Source: Vandiemenella viatica (taxonomy: Eukaryota; Arthropoda; Insecta; Orthoptera; Morabidae). Taken from it: a DNA stretch of 64,000 nucleotides. The notes under the pieces were generated by a model. The model was not told where the DNA came from, did no database searches, and saw only the letters and a program-made list of their open reading frames with translations. Within the stretch, counting starts at the first letter, position 1; each line of letters starts with the position of its first letter. The DNA lies in NCBI GenBank assembly GCA_031002005.1, contig CM061914.1, positions 14,308,148-14,372,147 of the forward strand, given 5' to 3'. Positions 11,160 through 22,450 of this stretch are shown here, piece after piece. The translations under genes were made by a program, and so were the position numbers.

Positions 11160-12095
11160 ATGTCCCATTATTGCTGTCATCAGTCTTTAAACTGGTTTGA
11201 TTCAATCCTCCATCCCTTCCTATCTTCTTCATCTCCACATACCACTTGCAAACCACATCTTCAATTGTCTGCTTCATATTTTCTAATCACTGTCTTCCTC
11301 TACAGTTCTTACCTTCGACTGTTCCCTCCACCAGAAAATTAACTAATCCAGCATGTCTGAAAATATGACCTATCAACCTGTCTCATCTTTCTGTAAGAGT
11401 CTTCCACAAACTTCTTTCCCCAACCATAATTTCCAAAACTTGTTCATTTCATACTTTGTCTGTCCACCTAATTTTCAGCATTCTTCTGTAGCACCACATT
11501 TCAATTTTCTTTCATTCTAAGGTCCATGTTTCGCTACCATAAAGTGCTGTGCTCCACACACAGAGTTTTAAAAATCCTAGATCAATATTTAAAACTAAAA
11601 GAATTATATTTTTCATGAAGGCTCTTTTTGCTAGTGCTATTCTGTTTTTAACATCATTCCTGCTTTGGCCATCCTTTGTAATTTTGCTTCCCAAATAGCA
11701 GAATTCACTTACCTCTCCTATTACATCAGATTCTATTTTTGTATTTAATCTACTGTGGTTAGTATCAGTTCTGCTACATTTCATCACCTTTGTCTTGGTT
11801 TGATTTATATTCAGTCTGAAATCTTCATATAGTACTTTTTCAAGCCATTCAGTAACTTCTCAGTATCCTCAGCATGTTTTGCCAACAAGACAATGTCATC
11901 AGCAATTCAGAGCATACTGATTTTTTTTCTGCTTGAACGCCTATGCCACATGAAATTTTTTTTTTACTTCCTTTATTGCTTCCTCTACATACAAGTTGAA
12001 TATTATAATCAAAGAATAAGTGAAATGTTGCAAAATGTACCTTCCATTGTAAGGAGTTTATTCTATAACGAGTTGTATCCATGATGATATGCATG
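11160..12095 (-). pseudogene. RTE-like non-LTR retrotransposon relic (C-terminal RT)
   Basis: Read on the minus strand, fragments appear in order. First is an ADDIVLLAKHAEDTEKLL segment (the RT catalytic ADD box, near 11900), then INQTKTKVMKCSRTD. Next comes FCYLGSKITKDGQSRNDV with IALAKRAFM and ALYGSETWTLE (11512-11787). Last are RRMLKIRWTDKV and a LIGHIFRH-like tail (11160-11500). This order and wording are typical of the C-terminal half of RTE-type and related endonuclease-RT elements. Stops and shifts occur throughout. The element lies antisense to FASN in its first intron and is a dead relic. The exact clade is not certain. Confidence 0.85.
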
Positions 12096-12510
12096 TGTAC
12101 TTTGAGATTTATGCTGTCAATTCATAGGAACCTCTCGAAGAAATGCTGTCTGGAGAGGAAAAATCAGAGATGAAGTCTTGTTTTTTCCTCTTTCTTAGGA
12201 CTCCTGCTCTCCCAAATTGAGGTTGTATACACATGTTTTAAAAACGTCTGTGTGCATCGTTTGTTTGAACCATCTCTTGACGCTGACACTAATTTAGAAT
12301 ATTTTATGGTTGTTGATGACCTTCAAGATCAGTTTTGTATTGTTCATCTAGCTTCTCTGCAAGCAATATTTGAAGTGGTGCTGCCTGACACATGTAGAAA
12401 CAGATTATTTTTATGTATATAAACTAGGAAGTAAAATCCTTAAATGATTTGCAAGGTCAATCTGGTATAGTTTGAACAGTTTAAACACATTGTCACTACA
12501 TATATATAAA
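12096..12510. other. Intron 1 sequence, nothing recognised
   Basis: No coding or repeat family is recognised between the RTE-like relic and the short repeat at 12511. Confidence 0.5.
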
Positions 12511-12694
12511 AAAAGGATAAGTAAAATGACTCATCACTCAACAAAGTTGCAGGCTGTGACAAGTGAAACATATAAGAGAGGAAAAAAAAAAATTTCCGTT
12601 TTACACATTATTCATGTGCTAGGGACAAAGTCATCTGGTTTGGGAGGTGTGCACACCCTGAAGTTGGCCGGAGTCACGTGGTAAACTTCGGCAT
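12511..12694 (+). repeat. Short element related to the palindrome in Copia-1
   Basis: It begins with AAAATGACTCATCACTCA and an AAAGTTG segment, and contains GGGAGGTGTGCACACCC, matching the arm and loop of 4915-5255. It is diverged and not palindromic. It ends beside the target duplication of the hAT derivative, so its boundary there is unclear. Confidence 0.75.
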
Positions 12695-12702
12695 GTCTGG
12701 AT

Positions 12703-13459
12703 CAGGGTTGTTACGGATGCAAACATTTAGACATCCGTGGATGCAGATGCGGATGCGGATTATTAGAAGTTCACATCCGCGGATGCAGATTTTGGGATTT
12801 TAAAAGGATAATTATTTAATTTTTAAGTGCATAAATAACTGAAAATCAATTTAATTTTAACTTTTTATTTATTTAATCATATTTTTAGAACAAAATTACA
12901 CAAGTTTTAACAGAATTTTAAGCTTCATAAGTTTCATAATAAAAAAATCTTTGTTTAGTAATTAAACTTAAAAATTGGTGAATTATATTTAATAAATAGC
13001 AATATTGCAGCTTTGCAGCTTTTCAGCTTCCGAACTGTTTCTGAGTGGATTATATATTAACCCAGCTCCACTAAATAGTTGTTCGCTGCGAACACTGGCT
13101 GGTGGAGGCGATAAATATCTGCATGCTAATTTGGAGAGAATTTTAAATTCACAACTGTTAACTTTCCACTAATTAAGTGGGTTTTCATCTAAATCCAGTC
13201 TTTTTTTGTTACGATAAATAACTAATTCTTTGCGGAGAAGAGCATCGGGGCTACTGTTGTCCGGTTCTCCTTCACATTCATCTTTGCTCGATGAATCTAA
13301 CATCATGGCATCTTTACATGTAGTTACTTGTTTATGTGAATCTGCATCCGTAAAAACTCCGCATTGATTGATGCGGATGTGAATGCGGATGCAGATGTCT
13401 GAATTAATGCGAATATTCCGCATTTGCGGATGCGGATGCGAATATTCGTATCACCCCTA
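12703..13459 (-). mobile_element. Internally deleted hAT element with perfect 8-bp TSD
   Basis: A 757-bp element starts CAGGGTTG and ends CACCCCTA. It is flanked by a perfect 8-bp duplication GTCTGGAT (12695-12702 and 13460-13467), the hAT signature. Subterminal regions carry many GCGGATGC/GCATCCGC repeats, probable transposase-binding sites. On the minus strand, LLRKELVIYRNKKRLDLDEN is followed by an in-frame TAG where a Trp is expected, then CRYLSPPPASVRSEQLFSG and GLIYNPLRNS, the hAT C-terminal dimerisation domain. The rest of the transposase is missing. It is a non-autonomous derivative. Confidence 0.93.
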
Positions 13460-13479
13460 GTCTGGATCATTCTAGATAT

Positions 13480-14200
13480 GTCAGGGTGGCCATCCAAAGC
13501 ACTTACTCAGTGATCATGCGACAATTTTCACAAGCTAGAGATGGTGAGATGCCCTGTCACGGGTGTGGATGATGGCTATATTCAGCTCTATCAGAAACCC
13601 ACAGAGAACATTGTTGAGAGGTACAACCACCAGCAGAGGGCATATTTCTAGATGTCAGTTGACGAAAATCACACGGCCTTCGAGAAGCATCTACCCAGAA
13701 AAGAAAATTACTTTAATCTCAGTTTTCATTGTGGTACTGGGCACAAGTTGATGGAACTCCATTTCAGCACGCCCATGAAAAGCTGGTCAACCAACTAGTG
13801 GGGTGCCCAGAACCAGTGGCAGGCACTGACCCATGTGAGAGGTTAGTGCAAGTAAAGGAATTTCTTATGAAAGGTGTGGAATGAGGAAAGAGAGGGAGAT
13901 GGGTGAAGAAGCCCATGTCTTTAATGCTGGTGAACTGGTGTTGGTTCGCTGTGAACTGCAATTGGGTGTCTTAAAGAAAAAATTGCCAAGTTTTTCCACC
14001 CCTTCAAAGTGTCTTTCCACATAAAAAAAAATCTGTTGGCAGAAATGCGTATTTGCTTGTATTTGGCGATGTTGAGGTGGGAATCTACAATGTCTGAAGC
14101 CTAAGAAAAAACAACACCAGGGTGGTGTGTCATTTTCATTTGCATAGGTCAGCTGTGTCCCTCATGTTGTCATAGATGCAGAGTGCTTGAACAGCTGCAT
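13480..14200 (+). pseudogene. Gypsy-type integrase C-terminal relic
   Basis: The + strand frames contain pieces such as AFEKHLPRKENYF, EEAHVFNAGELVLVRCELQ and LPSFSTPSKC with a later AYLLVFGDVEVGIYNV. These recall the end of Ty3/gypsy integrases (a Phe-rich loop, then the GDLVLV...K..P.FEGPF...Y.L segment and a final LKP). The frame is broken repeatedly. No LTRs are visible. Assignment is by motif order only. Confidence 0.55.
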
Positions 14201-15077
14201 TATCTCTCTACAACTTGTCGCAACAATTCCCAGTACTGTTATCATCACTGCTGGACCTTTGCATAGCTCTCTTTCAAAGTGGAGTCAGCTCAGCAGGTGG
14301 GTTGACAAATGGTTTTGCAATGGTAAACTGCAGCACTAGGAATCAAATCACTTCTGTTTACTAACACAACAAAGTTGTGGGCACCAGTATATTGGTGTAA
14401 TTCATGGTTAGCACAGGTGTATGAGTATTGTCTTAGATACTGAGTATTTGATATGTCTTTTATTCATTTCAGTGAAGACATAGATAATGTAGGCATGTAG
14501 CCAGAAAAATGTCTTTGAATTTAGCACTCTTAGTGCATTATATGCAAATAAATACAAAGAAATCCTCAACATGTGGGAAAATTTGAGGAAATTCATATAA
14601 CATACATTGAAAGTTAAGATACAAAATGAAGTGATACAAAAGTATTAATGCAAAAATTCAATAATGCAGAATCCATATTATAAAAAAACCTTGGAATGTA
14701 GAACTGTCTTGGAGTATGAAGGACAAAAGCTAAAGAAAATTTAAAAATTATGTATATATTGTCCTTATTATAGCGCTTTGCTTTCTTCAAAATTAGTGAT
14801 GCCCATCCATGAGTGCATTGTTTCCACAAATCCAATTCAATGGTATCTTCTAAAACAACTCAGATGCAACACAACCTTATATTAATTAGCCATGTCCACT
14901 TCAATGACATCAATCTCACTTGATCGAAGCTTCCTCCATCAATCTCAAAGCATCCATATCTTCATTCAACTTTCAATGTAGCTGTTGCAGTCTCCATAGA
15001 CTGTGGGTTACTAATGTTTTCCTATTTTATTGCTATAAACAGTAATGTTGCTATCCCGCTAGTCCATACGATGCAAA
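14201..15077. other. Intron 1 sequence, nothing recognised
   Basis: No coding or repeat family could be assigned. Short open frames on the minus strand (14408-14835) lack any recognisable motif. Confidence 0.5.
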
Positions 15078-15329
15078 TCTTCATATATAAAGATGAATGT
15101 ATGTTTGTTTGTTTGTTGGTTTGTTTGTTCTTCATACAAATCCTCAGTTTTCATCCGATCTCGATGAAACTTTTCACACTTATCCTTTGAAACAAGGAGA
15201 AAAATACTGTCTACATTTGGTTGAAAAATTATCTGTATAAGTAACACATTTGTCTCATAACTTCGAAATACAGCGATAGACAGACACGTTGGATGTGGAC
15301 GTCTCCAGACCATGTTTCCGTGTAGTGAA

Positions 15330-15398
15330 CTGGCAGCTCAGTGGCTAAAGATCTTGCTTACAAACGTCGTGGTCTCCGGTTCAAATCTCCATGGAGGC
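15330..15398 (+). repeat. tRNA-like module with A and B boxes (unit 1)
   Basis: GCAGCTCAGTGGC (15333-15345) resembles a Pol III A box and GGTTCAAATCTCC (15378-15390) a B box, 45 bases apart as in tRNAs. A canonical cloverleaf is not convincing, so it is likely a SINE-type or decayed tRNA promoter, not a working tRNA. Confidence 0.6.
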
Positions 15399-15861
15399 TA
15401 AGATTTTTAAAAATTGTTTTTCATCGTAAGAGTCAGACCTGGACCGTAGGTTATTCGGATTGAATGTTAAACTGTAGATATTATAAAGTTAGGGCTGCAA
15501 TGGAAGGCAAATCGTAGGTAGTCTTGTAATTTTATAGGTGTACACTTTTTTATGTTATAATGATCCCTCAGGTGTTGTTCGCAGTCAGTGTATGAGTGTG
15601 AACCACAGTAATCTTTATATATAAAGATGAATGTATGTTTGTTTGTTGGTTTGTTTGTTCTTCATACAAATCCACAGTATTCATCCGATCTCGATGAAAC
15701 TTTGCACTCTTATCCTTTGAAACAAGGAGAAAAATACAGTCTACATTTGGTTGAAAAATTATATGTATAAATAACACATGTTGTCTCATAACTTCGAAAT
15801 ACGGCGATAGACAGACACGTTGGATGTGGACGTCTCCAGACCATGTTTCCGTGTAGTGAAC

Positions 15862-15930
15862 TGGTAGCTCAGTGGCTAAAGATCTTGCTTACGAACGTCG
15901 TGGTCTCCGGTTCAAATCTCCGTGGAGGCT
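15862..15930 (+). repeat. tRNA-like module with A and B boxes (unit 2)
   Basis: This is the second copy of the same module: TAGCTCAGTGG (15865-15875) and GGTTCAAATCTCC (15909-15921). The A box is closer to consensus than in unit 1. Confidence 0.6.
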
Positions 15931-16021
15931 AAGATTTTTAAAAATTGTTTTTCATCGTAAGAGTCAGGCCTGGACCGTAGGTTATTCGGACTGAATGTTA
16001 AACTGTAGATATTATAAAGTT

Positions 16022-16445
16022 TTTTGTATTTGTATTTTTGTATTTGTATTTATTGGCCCCTTAGCATCATACATAGTACGAAGTACAAATGATATAGGGC
16101 AAGTCAAAATTGGTCTGTACACAGACAGACAAACAAACATATAACAAACATTCTATTATATACTATGAGATAACATACTATACAGATATGATATAGACAA
16201 AAAGAATTACAGTTACAAATATACAATTAATTCTTTACAAATTTAAATGATACTAATGATATCACCCATGTTTAAAACTAACATTTGGTTTGAAAATACT
16301 CATCAATACAGTAGAAGCAGTGGTCGAGCAAGTACTCCTTCACTGATGATATGAATTTAGTATTTTGTCTTTCAGACTTGATCCTCTGTGGTAGTTTATT
16401 AAACAATCTGATTCCCATATAAAGTGGCCCTTTCTGACAGAAGGT
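16022..16445 (-). mobile_element. 5'-truncated non-LTR retrotransposon insertion (3' end)
   Basis: Minus-strand frame 16278-16469 reads GPLYMGIRLFNKLPQRIKS and YLLDHCFYCIDEYF, matching the extreme C-terminus of insect Jockey/CR1-type ORF2. A long 3' untranslated part follows, ending in an imperfect (TACAAA) tail at 16022-16060. It interrupts unit 2 of the Helitron-like array between AGTT repeats (16018-16021 and 16446-16449). Units 1 and 3 show the uninterrupted site, so the insertion postdates the array. Confidence 0.85.
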
Positions 16446-16764
16446 AGTTAGGGGTGCAATGCGAGGCAAATCGTAGGTAGTCTTGTAATTTTATAGGTGT
16501 ACACTTTTTTACGTTATAATGATCCCTCAGGTGTTGTTCGCAGTCAGTGTATGAGTGTGAACCACAGTAATCGTTATATATAAAGATGAATGTGAGCCGT
16601 AGGTTATTCGGATTGAATATTAAACTGTAGATATTATAAAGTTAGGGGTGCAATGCGAGGCAAATCGTAGGTAGTCTTGCAATTTTGTAGGTGTACACTT
16701 TTTTACGTTATAATGATCCCTCAGGTGTTGTTCGCAGTCAGTGTGTGAGTGTGAACCACAGTAA

Positions 16765-17217
16765 TACTAATATAAATACGGAAGCAAGTCTCTGTCTTTT
16801 TGTTACATTTTGACGACTAAATGGCTATATCATTGTGATGGAATTTTATAAGGAAAGCTGTATGAGTGGCACAGGAGTTTTTTTCCAGTATGATTGACAG
16901 TTGTAGTCACGAAAGTGTGAGATCTTATCGTGTAGTGACAGAAATTTGTTGGAAATTGATTCTCTTCAAGAGGCAGGTTCGACGGTAGAGTGATATAGTG
17001 ATAGCTTTTCTGTCATATTATGCCGACTCGATATTGTTTGGGACCGATCCTTCGTTACCAACAACTTTCTATATTTAATTGTGGCAAAACTATTCTTAAT
17101 CCACGCATACGAAGTTGTGAGTATGAGGCTAGTATTAAATAATTATAGACTAACTGCTCACTTGGCTAGTTGTCATTGATATGGGCAATCGTTGGTTGCT
17201 GGTGGTACAGAAAATAA
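16765..17217. other. Intron 1 sequence between Helitron-like elements
   Basis: No coding sequence or other recognisable feature is seen. Confidence 0.5.
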
Positions 17218-17769
17218 TCTTATATATAAAAATCAATGTTTGTTTGTGGGTTTGTTCGTCTTCTATGCATTCCTATACCATTTATCAGATTGCAATGAAA
17301 CTTTGGAGAGTTTTCGAGTGTGTGTCTGCGAAGGTTCCTGCGGAAAAAAATTTCCAAAAAGTCACCCCCTATTCCCCATAACACCCCATAACTTAGGCAA
17401 AACCACATTTTTTATCCGATTTAGATAGGAATTTGTACACTTATACTTTAAAACAAACATAAAAATACTGATTACATACGGTTTCCGAAAATTAATCCCC
17501 TCACCCCCTTTCCACCCCCATAATTTTTTCACCCCATAATTTAGGCAAACCACATTTTTTATCCGATTTAGATAAGAATTTGCACACTTATACTTTGAAA
17601 CAAACAGAAAAATACTGCCTGCATATGCTTTCCAAAGCGCATCCCCTCTCACCCTTTCCAACTGAAAATGAATGAAACAGCAGTTTAAAATTTATATGTA
17701 AATAGTTTTTCATTTAATCTATGTGCCTACTCAAATCCAGCAATATTGAAGCATTGCCGGGTCAGCTAG
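17218..17769 (+). mobile_element. Non-autonomous Helitron
   Basis: It starts TCTTATATATAAAAATCAATG after an A and ends CTAG before a T, matching Helitron A|TC...CTRR|T ends. A hairpin GCAAT-loop-ATTGC (17740-17757) lies 12 bases before the end, as expected. Inside are two roughly 150-bp direct repeats with CCACATTTTTTATCCGATTT and ACTTATACTTT. There are no genes. The internal repeats are related to those of the foldback-like structure at 30525-36945. Confidence 0.82.
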
Positions 17770-18079
17770 TATTTTATAAATGTTAAAGAGGGTCGTACTT
17801 ATATGAATAATATATAATTCACAGGTGCCGTTTGTCGCCGTCCCTGGAGAAAAATAAATATAATATGGTGGGTCTTATATGTCATTCCAATATATGAAAT
17901 AATAATGTACCCCCATTTAATATCCCTCTATGTGGCTTTGCTACAAATTAAACTGCTATTTCTTCTCATCCTTCTCACTTATGTATTATAAAAATAGGAA
18001 AAAACAATTAGCCTCTCACTGCTATTTCAAAATTCACATTTACAATGTCCATTGTCAAAAGTACTTCAACTTCTTAAAA
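17770..18079. other. Intron 1 sequence, nothing recognised
   Basis: No recognisable coding or repeat content. Confidence 0.4.
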
Positions 18080-19999
18080 TCAGAAGTCATCGTCAATAAG
18101 TTTGACCTTTGTAAAATCCATTTCAATTTTAAAACCAATTCGCAGTAAGCTGTTCCAGTGTAGGTGACTTGCAATAATAATAATATACTGTGTAGAATGG
18201 ATCAGTCTCCATAAAACACAACACTTTAGTAATAAAGCCAAAGTTGAAGTTAACCGAATGTACAACTCAGGAAAATAATGCATAAGTATGAGAATTTCAG
18301 AAATGTGAAACTGTAGAAAATACTTAAATATGAAATGAATCTCCTTAAAATTCCTGATGGGGTCTTGTCTTTGTGGTTCCATGTAAACGTGCTTGATAAT
18401 ATTTTGAAGCTTGAGAACATTTCTCCTCTCTCTAAACAAGTTGAGTAATGGAGGAAGTAGAGGATGAATAATAAATGTCTTCTTCTTCGGTGCCCTTCCA
18501 AAATTTCTTCAATTAGCTATATAATCTCTTTAGTTTCCTATGCTGGTACTGTATAGCTAGTTTGAAATGTAAATTGAAGAAAGCATTTTGAAATTTGCTA
18601 TGGCATTTCTGAACACTGAAGGCATTGAAAAGTTCTTCCTTCTTCTGTATGTGTAAGTGCCTTTTTCCCTTGTCAAAGAAATGGGAAACAATGGTGCATG
18701 AAAAAATCTCCTGTTTGTAAATCCTCAAAAATCAAACCAAAAAATGATGAATAGTATCCTTAAATAGAAAGAAATTTACAAGAGATTTGTGAAGGCTGCA
18801 AGTTTCCAAACTAGAAACATAATGCAGTTTGAATTCATTGTGAGCACTGCTCAGACACATCTGTTCATTCAATTTTACTTTAAGTTTTTCCAGAAATGTA
18901 AACTGCTTTCTCCTATGATAGTGCTTGGTTGCAATGTGCCCATAAGTGGCAACAACTGTTAACACATGATCAGCTGAGTGTACAGTTGTACATTCAGAAA
19001 CCAAGTCAACAATAAAATCTATCAACTCCTCCCCCTCTCCTAGGGATGGAGAAAAATCATCATTAATTCCAAAAATATCATCAAGCAATGCTGTAGGGCC
19101 TGAAGTGTCAATGATTAGTTCAACATCAGATGACTTTTCTGTGTGAACATCAACAAGGTTAACCTCTACAGGAGGTTAGGTAGCAGGCTGCACAAAGTCA
19201 GCTGATTGTATGGTATCCTCAGTGAAGCTAACTAAATCTCTATGATGAGATGCGGTTAGTGATGAAATTTGAATATTATTAAAAAAATTTGCTATCCTGT
19301 TGTGAAGGATTATGTTGTAAATCATCAATAGTTTCAGAGTCAGGCACCTTATTTGTGTTAATAGTCACAAGGTTAGTTGCAGCATAGTTAACTACAGCAG
19401 GCAGGTCAATGACCTGCGAAAGGTCAGCTGATGACTGTGTAGAAGTAGGAGTTACATTTATACCATCAGCTATAGATACAGGCTGAGAAATTATAGTAGT
19501 AGCATTCACTCTAGTTAATTTATCATGTCTCTGTTGAAGGCTAGTATTAAATATAGTTACATGTATCTCAAAGCATTCAGAAATTTCCTGTGTATCTTCC
19601 AGTGACAGCCTTGAGATTTCTTGGTGATTTTCTTCATGCCTTATAATAAATTATTCTAAGTTCTCACCGAGCTGCAAAAGTTTCCCATCTAAGTTACAAT
19701 GGACAGTATTAATCTGCTTTGTCAAAGTATCAGTTTTCTCTGTTATTGGTGGTGTTATTTCTTGCTCCAAGGCTATGTAAGGTGGTATTGAGATATTGTC
19801 CCATCTGTTTAAAATTATCTTCTATAGTATCAAATTTTGCATTCAAAGTAGTAAACCCCTGCCTTTGTTGATCGAATTTTGCATTTAAAGTAGTGTTGAA
19901 ATGTAGTTTAATATCATCCATAAAAGAAACTAATAATGATCTAAAATCTGAGGGTGGTTGTAGTGGCAGTTGTGTTCCCATGTTTGTGGTGATTTCCAT
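18080..19999 (-). pseudogene. Unrecognised decayed open frames, possibly an LTR-element gag
   Basis: Minus-strand open pieces (19730-19999, 19279-19509, 18732-19088, 18080-18501) follow one another. The first starts at an ATG at 19999 and contains the repeated motif TLNAKFD with heptad-like spacing, so a short coiled coil is plausible. The second is Thr/Ser/Asn-rich. A GC-rich leader (20000-20400) precedes the ATG. I cannot match any piece to a known family; a gag-like or novel repeat ORF is possible. No RT or integrase follows. Confidence 0.3.
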
Positions 20000-20094
20000 A
20001 ATGAGGAAAAAGAATGTGCAAGTAGCAAAGGAAAAATGCAGTATTCAACATGTCCACAAATTGCAGGGTGAATGTTCTGAACATTCAGCCTGCA

Positions 20095-20330
20095 ATCAGA
20101 CAGGTAGTGAGGCGCTGCCAGGAAATGTTTCCAGCGTGCCGGGATTGGCTAGGACAGCCGCTCCGCCAGCCAATCAACGACGAGCGCAAGACGGCAGTCA
20201 CGGGAGGGAGCGAGTGGAGGGGAGAGGCCAGGCCTTACAAGGGCGCGCGGAGGCCAGACATCGCCAGTGCAGCTCTGGTTCTCCATGACAACATCCAACC
20301 TGAAGATGGCGGTAGAGTCAGCCGCCGAAA
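20095..20330. other. CpG- and GC-rich island
   Basis: This is a sharp GC-rich block with many CpG dinucleotides (for example GGGCGCGCGGAGG) in otherwise AT-rich DNA. It sits upstream of the minus-strand ATG at 19999 and could be a promoter or LTR leader of the unrecognised element. Function is unknown. Confidence 0.55.
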
Positions 20331-20576
20331 GCTCGTTATCGCATTTCAACAATATACAGCGGAAAACCCGTGAAGACTACATTTAATATATGACCTTTTT
20401 ATCCTTCCATTTCCTTAACTTGAGGTAGAAAAAATGAAGTTAAGTGGCGACCTCTTCATTATTATAAAGCAATAGCTGGACATCCACGGCTAAGCACAGT
20501 CAAAGCTAAGATAAAGCACTTTTTCCTCCACCCCAAGGCAAAGAAAGTTGTCTTACATGACAACTAGTATAGTGAT

Positions 20577-21223
20577 GGAATTCGAAGAGAGTATCTTAAC
20601 CGGTTCAAGTGTTTCTGTGTGTTTTTCTTTGTTTGTTAGATGGTCTACCTTTTTCAATTTCCTTCCCATTCATGAGCAGCTGATGTGCAACTTGGTTTGC
20701 ATTGATGTTGAAATGTCCAGTGATCTTCGATGGATCATTGTTGAGGCATTTTAGAAGTCTCCTTGCCTTGTGACTACCTCTTGTCATGTCCAGCTCTTCT
20801 AATGTCTTGATCCAGTGGTCCCTTTTTGTTGCACATAGAGATAACTTGATTGCCAGCTTCTACTGTCATTTTGCCATAGGGATCATCTTGGAACAGTGAT
20901 TTATAATCAATGAACTGGGCAGCTAGATCTGAGGTGAGACCCGGAATATATGATAATTGGTAGCCTCGGGGGATGAATCTTCTGGAGCATTTTTTCACAG
21001 TTGCAATAAATGTGTCATATGATTCTGGTGTTGGTTCAATAGTAGACACAGCAGCATCCAATATTTCTGTGAACATAGACAAGTCAGCTCTCTTGAAGTT
21101 ATACCTCCTGCAGGAAGGAACTCTCTGGGGTCTCACTGCTGCAAACACTTCACACATTATTGGTCTGTGCTGTGTGTCTGGTATTGAGCTACAGACAGAC
21201 TTCACACATTGCTGGTGCAGGAT
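20577..21223 (-). pseudogene. Non-LTR retrotransposon ORF2 fragment (EN-RT linker)
   Basis: Minus-strand text includes SIPDTQHRPIMCEV and RRYNFKRADLSMFTEILD, then KKCSRRFIPRGYQLSYIPG and LDMTRGSHKARRLLKCLNND with ANQVAHQLLMNGKEI. This is the segment between endonuclease and RT in Jockey-like and related insect elements (...HRP...; FRKADW; IPRG; SRKAW; IA..LL..NGK). It is not a host gene. The hAT element 21224-24447 interrupts it at its 5' side. There is no RT core, so it is a dead fragment. Confidence 0.82.
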
Positions 21224-22099
21224 CAGGGCCGGCGGATAATGTGGGTATGGTGGGTAGCAGTACCCACCTGGGAAACTCTGGGTGGGTATTTTACCCACCC
21301 GGAATTTGAGAGTGACTGAGAGTGCATAAAGGGAAGAAATAATATAAAGAATGAGAGACCATAACAGCTAAGCATATTAGTTTCATTATTCAAAAAGCGT
21401 GTAAAATAGGCTATGTAGCCACAACAATGCCATGAGGGAAGTGCAAAATTCCTTCGATGTTTCAACGGAGATATCCAACCTAGCTATCGCCACTGAGCTC
21501 GTTTGCATGAAAGCAAGAATGTCGTACATTCAAAACCGTCATGCGTGAAAACCGCCTTAGTTTTGGCTAAATCTGTGTGTATTATCGCCAAAAAAGTTCA
21601 TAAGAATAAATTCTTGGTCAAATGGTAAAGGAGAAACGAATCAAGTGTAAATAATGCTAGAAGACAACAACACGTGGGGGATAAATTTACACCGCCCTCA
21701 GACGTAGGTCCATTGGAACTTTGAAAGATGGCCTTCTTCAGACAGGTGACAAGTCTTATTTTTGTTCTTCACTATATCCACAAGTATATCGGTAATGAAT
21801 ATTCACGCGTATATTCTAGAGATGAAACGGAAGTTATATTATGGAAGCGGAAACAGAAGCAGAAGTTATATGAAAATTTTGTAAAAAATGTAAATTGGTG
21901 TCACTGCTCTTAATTTACTTCCTAGTTACTTCTATTTAACAAAAATCTCAAGTGAAATAATGTTTATTTTAATAATCATTCAGGGAGTAGCTGACTTTAA
22001 AGTAAATAATAATAATAGGTTTCTAATAGTTGTAACTAATATTCGAAAGTTAAAAATGGAAAGGTAAAATTTAAAAACAAAAGCTTAGCAGCCTTTTTC

Positions 22100-22450
22100 T
22101 ATTTTAAATTGCTTCTTTTTTCAGCATTAATTAATGCTGCTTCACTCAACATTTTTTCGCTATCAGCACTGATAGGCGGAGTAATGACAATAATATGGAA
22201 AATTTGTGAGTGCTAATTTACCACCACTTAGGAGGCTCTTCTTTTGATGGAAGTCGTATTTGCTTCTTCTACTGAACCAGACTGACATTGATATTTTCTT
22301 TCTTGTTCCTTCAACTTAAGAACTGCATTTAGTTTCTCACACTCTTCAAATTCTGGAAGTATACATTTCAAATGACTTTCTAAAACAATGGTAGATTGGC
22401 AGAAATTCTTTTCCCCATAATGTTCACTTTACCAAAGATTAATTTTTTTC
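22100..22450 (-). pseudogene. Second hAT dimerisation domain, opposite orientation
   Basis: On the minus strand, ILPEFEECEKLNAVLKLKEQ is followed by an in-frame stop, then PISADSEKMLSEAALINAEK and RSNLK. This matches the hAT C-terminal dimerisation consensus P.SS..SE..FS.A......+RS.L. It is antisense to the main transposase, so it came from another insertion or an internal inversion. Confidence 0.75.

Larger units (their letters stand above)
15078..16764 (+). mobile_element. Tandem Helitron-like units (two long, one partial)
   Basis: Three head-to-tail units each start A|TC followed by an AT-rich TATATATAAAGATGAATG-like terminus, as many insect Helitrons do. Unit 1 is 15078-15611 (534 bp). 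Unit 2 is 15612-16570, which is 535 bp after removing a 424-bp insertion. Unit 3 is 16571-16764, with an internal deletion. Units share a GTTTGTTTGTT stretch, a segment with CCGATCTCGATGAAACTTT and AGAAAAATAC, and a tRNA-like module. There is no coding capacity. Head-to-tail arrays fit rolling-circle transposition; the Helitron label rests on the 5' end and similarity to 17218-17769. Confidence 0.7.

Noticed and set aside
15330..15398. Functional tRNA gene
   Set aside because: A and B boxes are present but stems do not form a convincing cloverleaf, and it is repeated inside mobile units.
17362..17661. 99-codon minus-strand open frame
   Set aside because: It lies in direct repeats inside the Helitron and shows repeated text, not a protein family.
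19893..20373. Two overlapping + strand open frames (131 and 107 codons)
   Set aside because: They fall in the CpG-rich island, where stops are rare by composition. No motif is recognised.
20774..21298. 174-codon frame as a possible host gene
   Set aside because: Its text matches the endonuclease-RT linker of non-LTR retrotransposons and it is cut by a hAT element.
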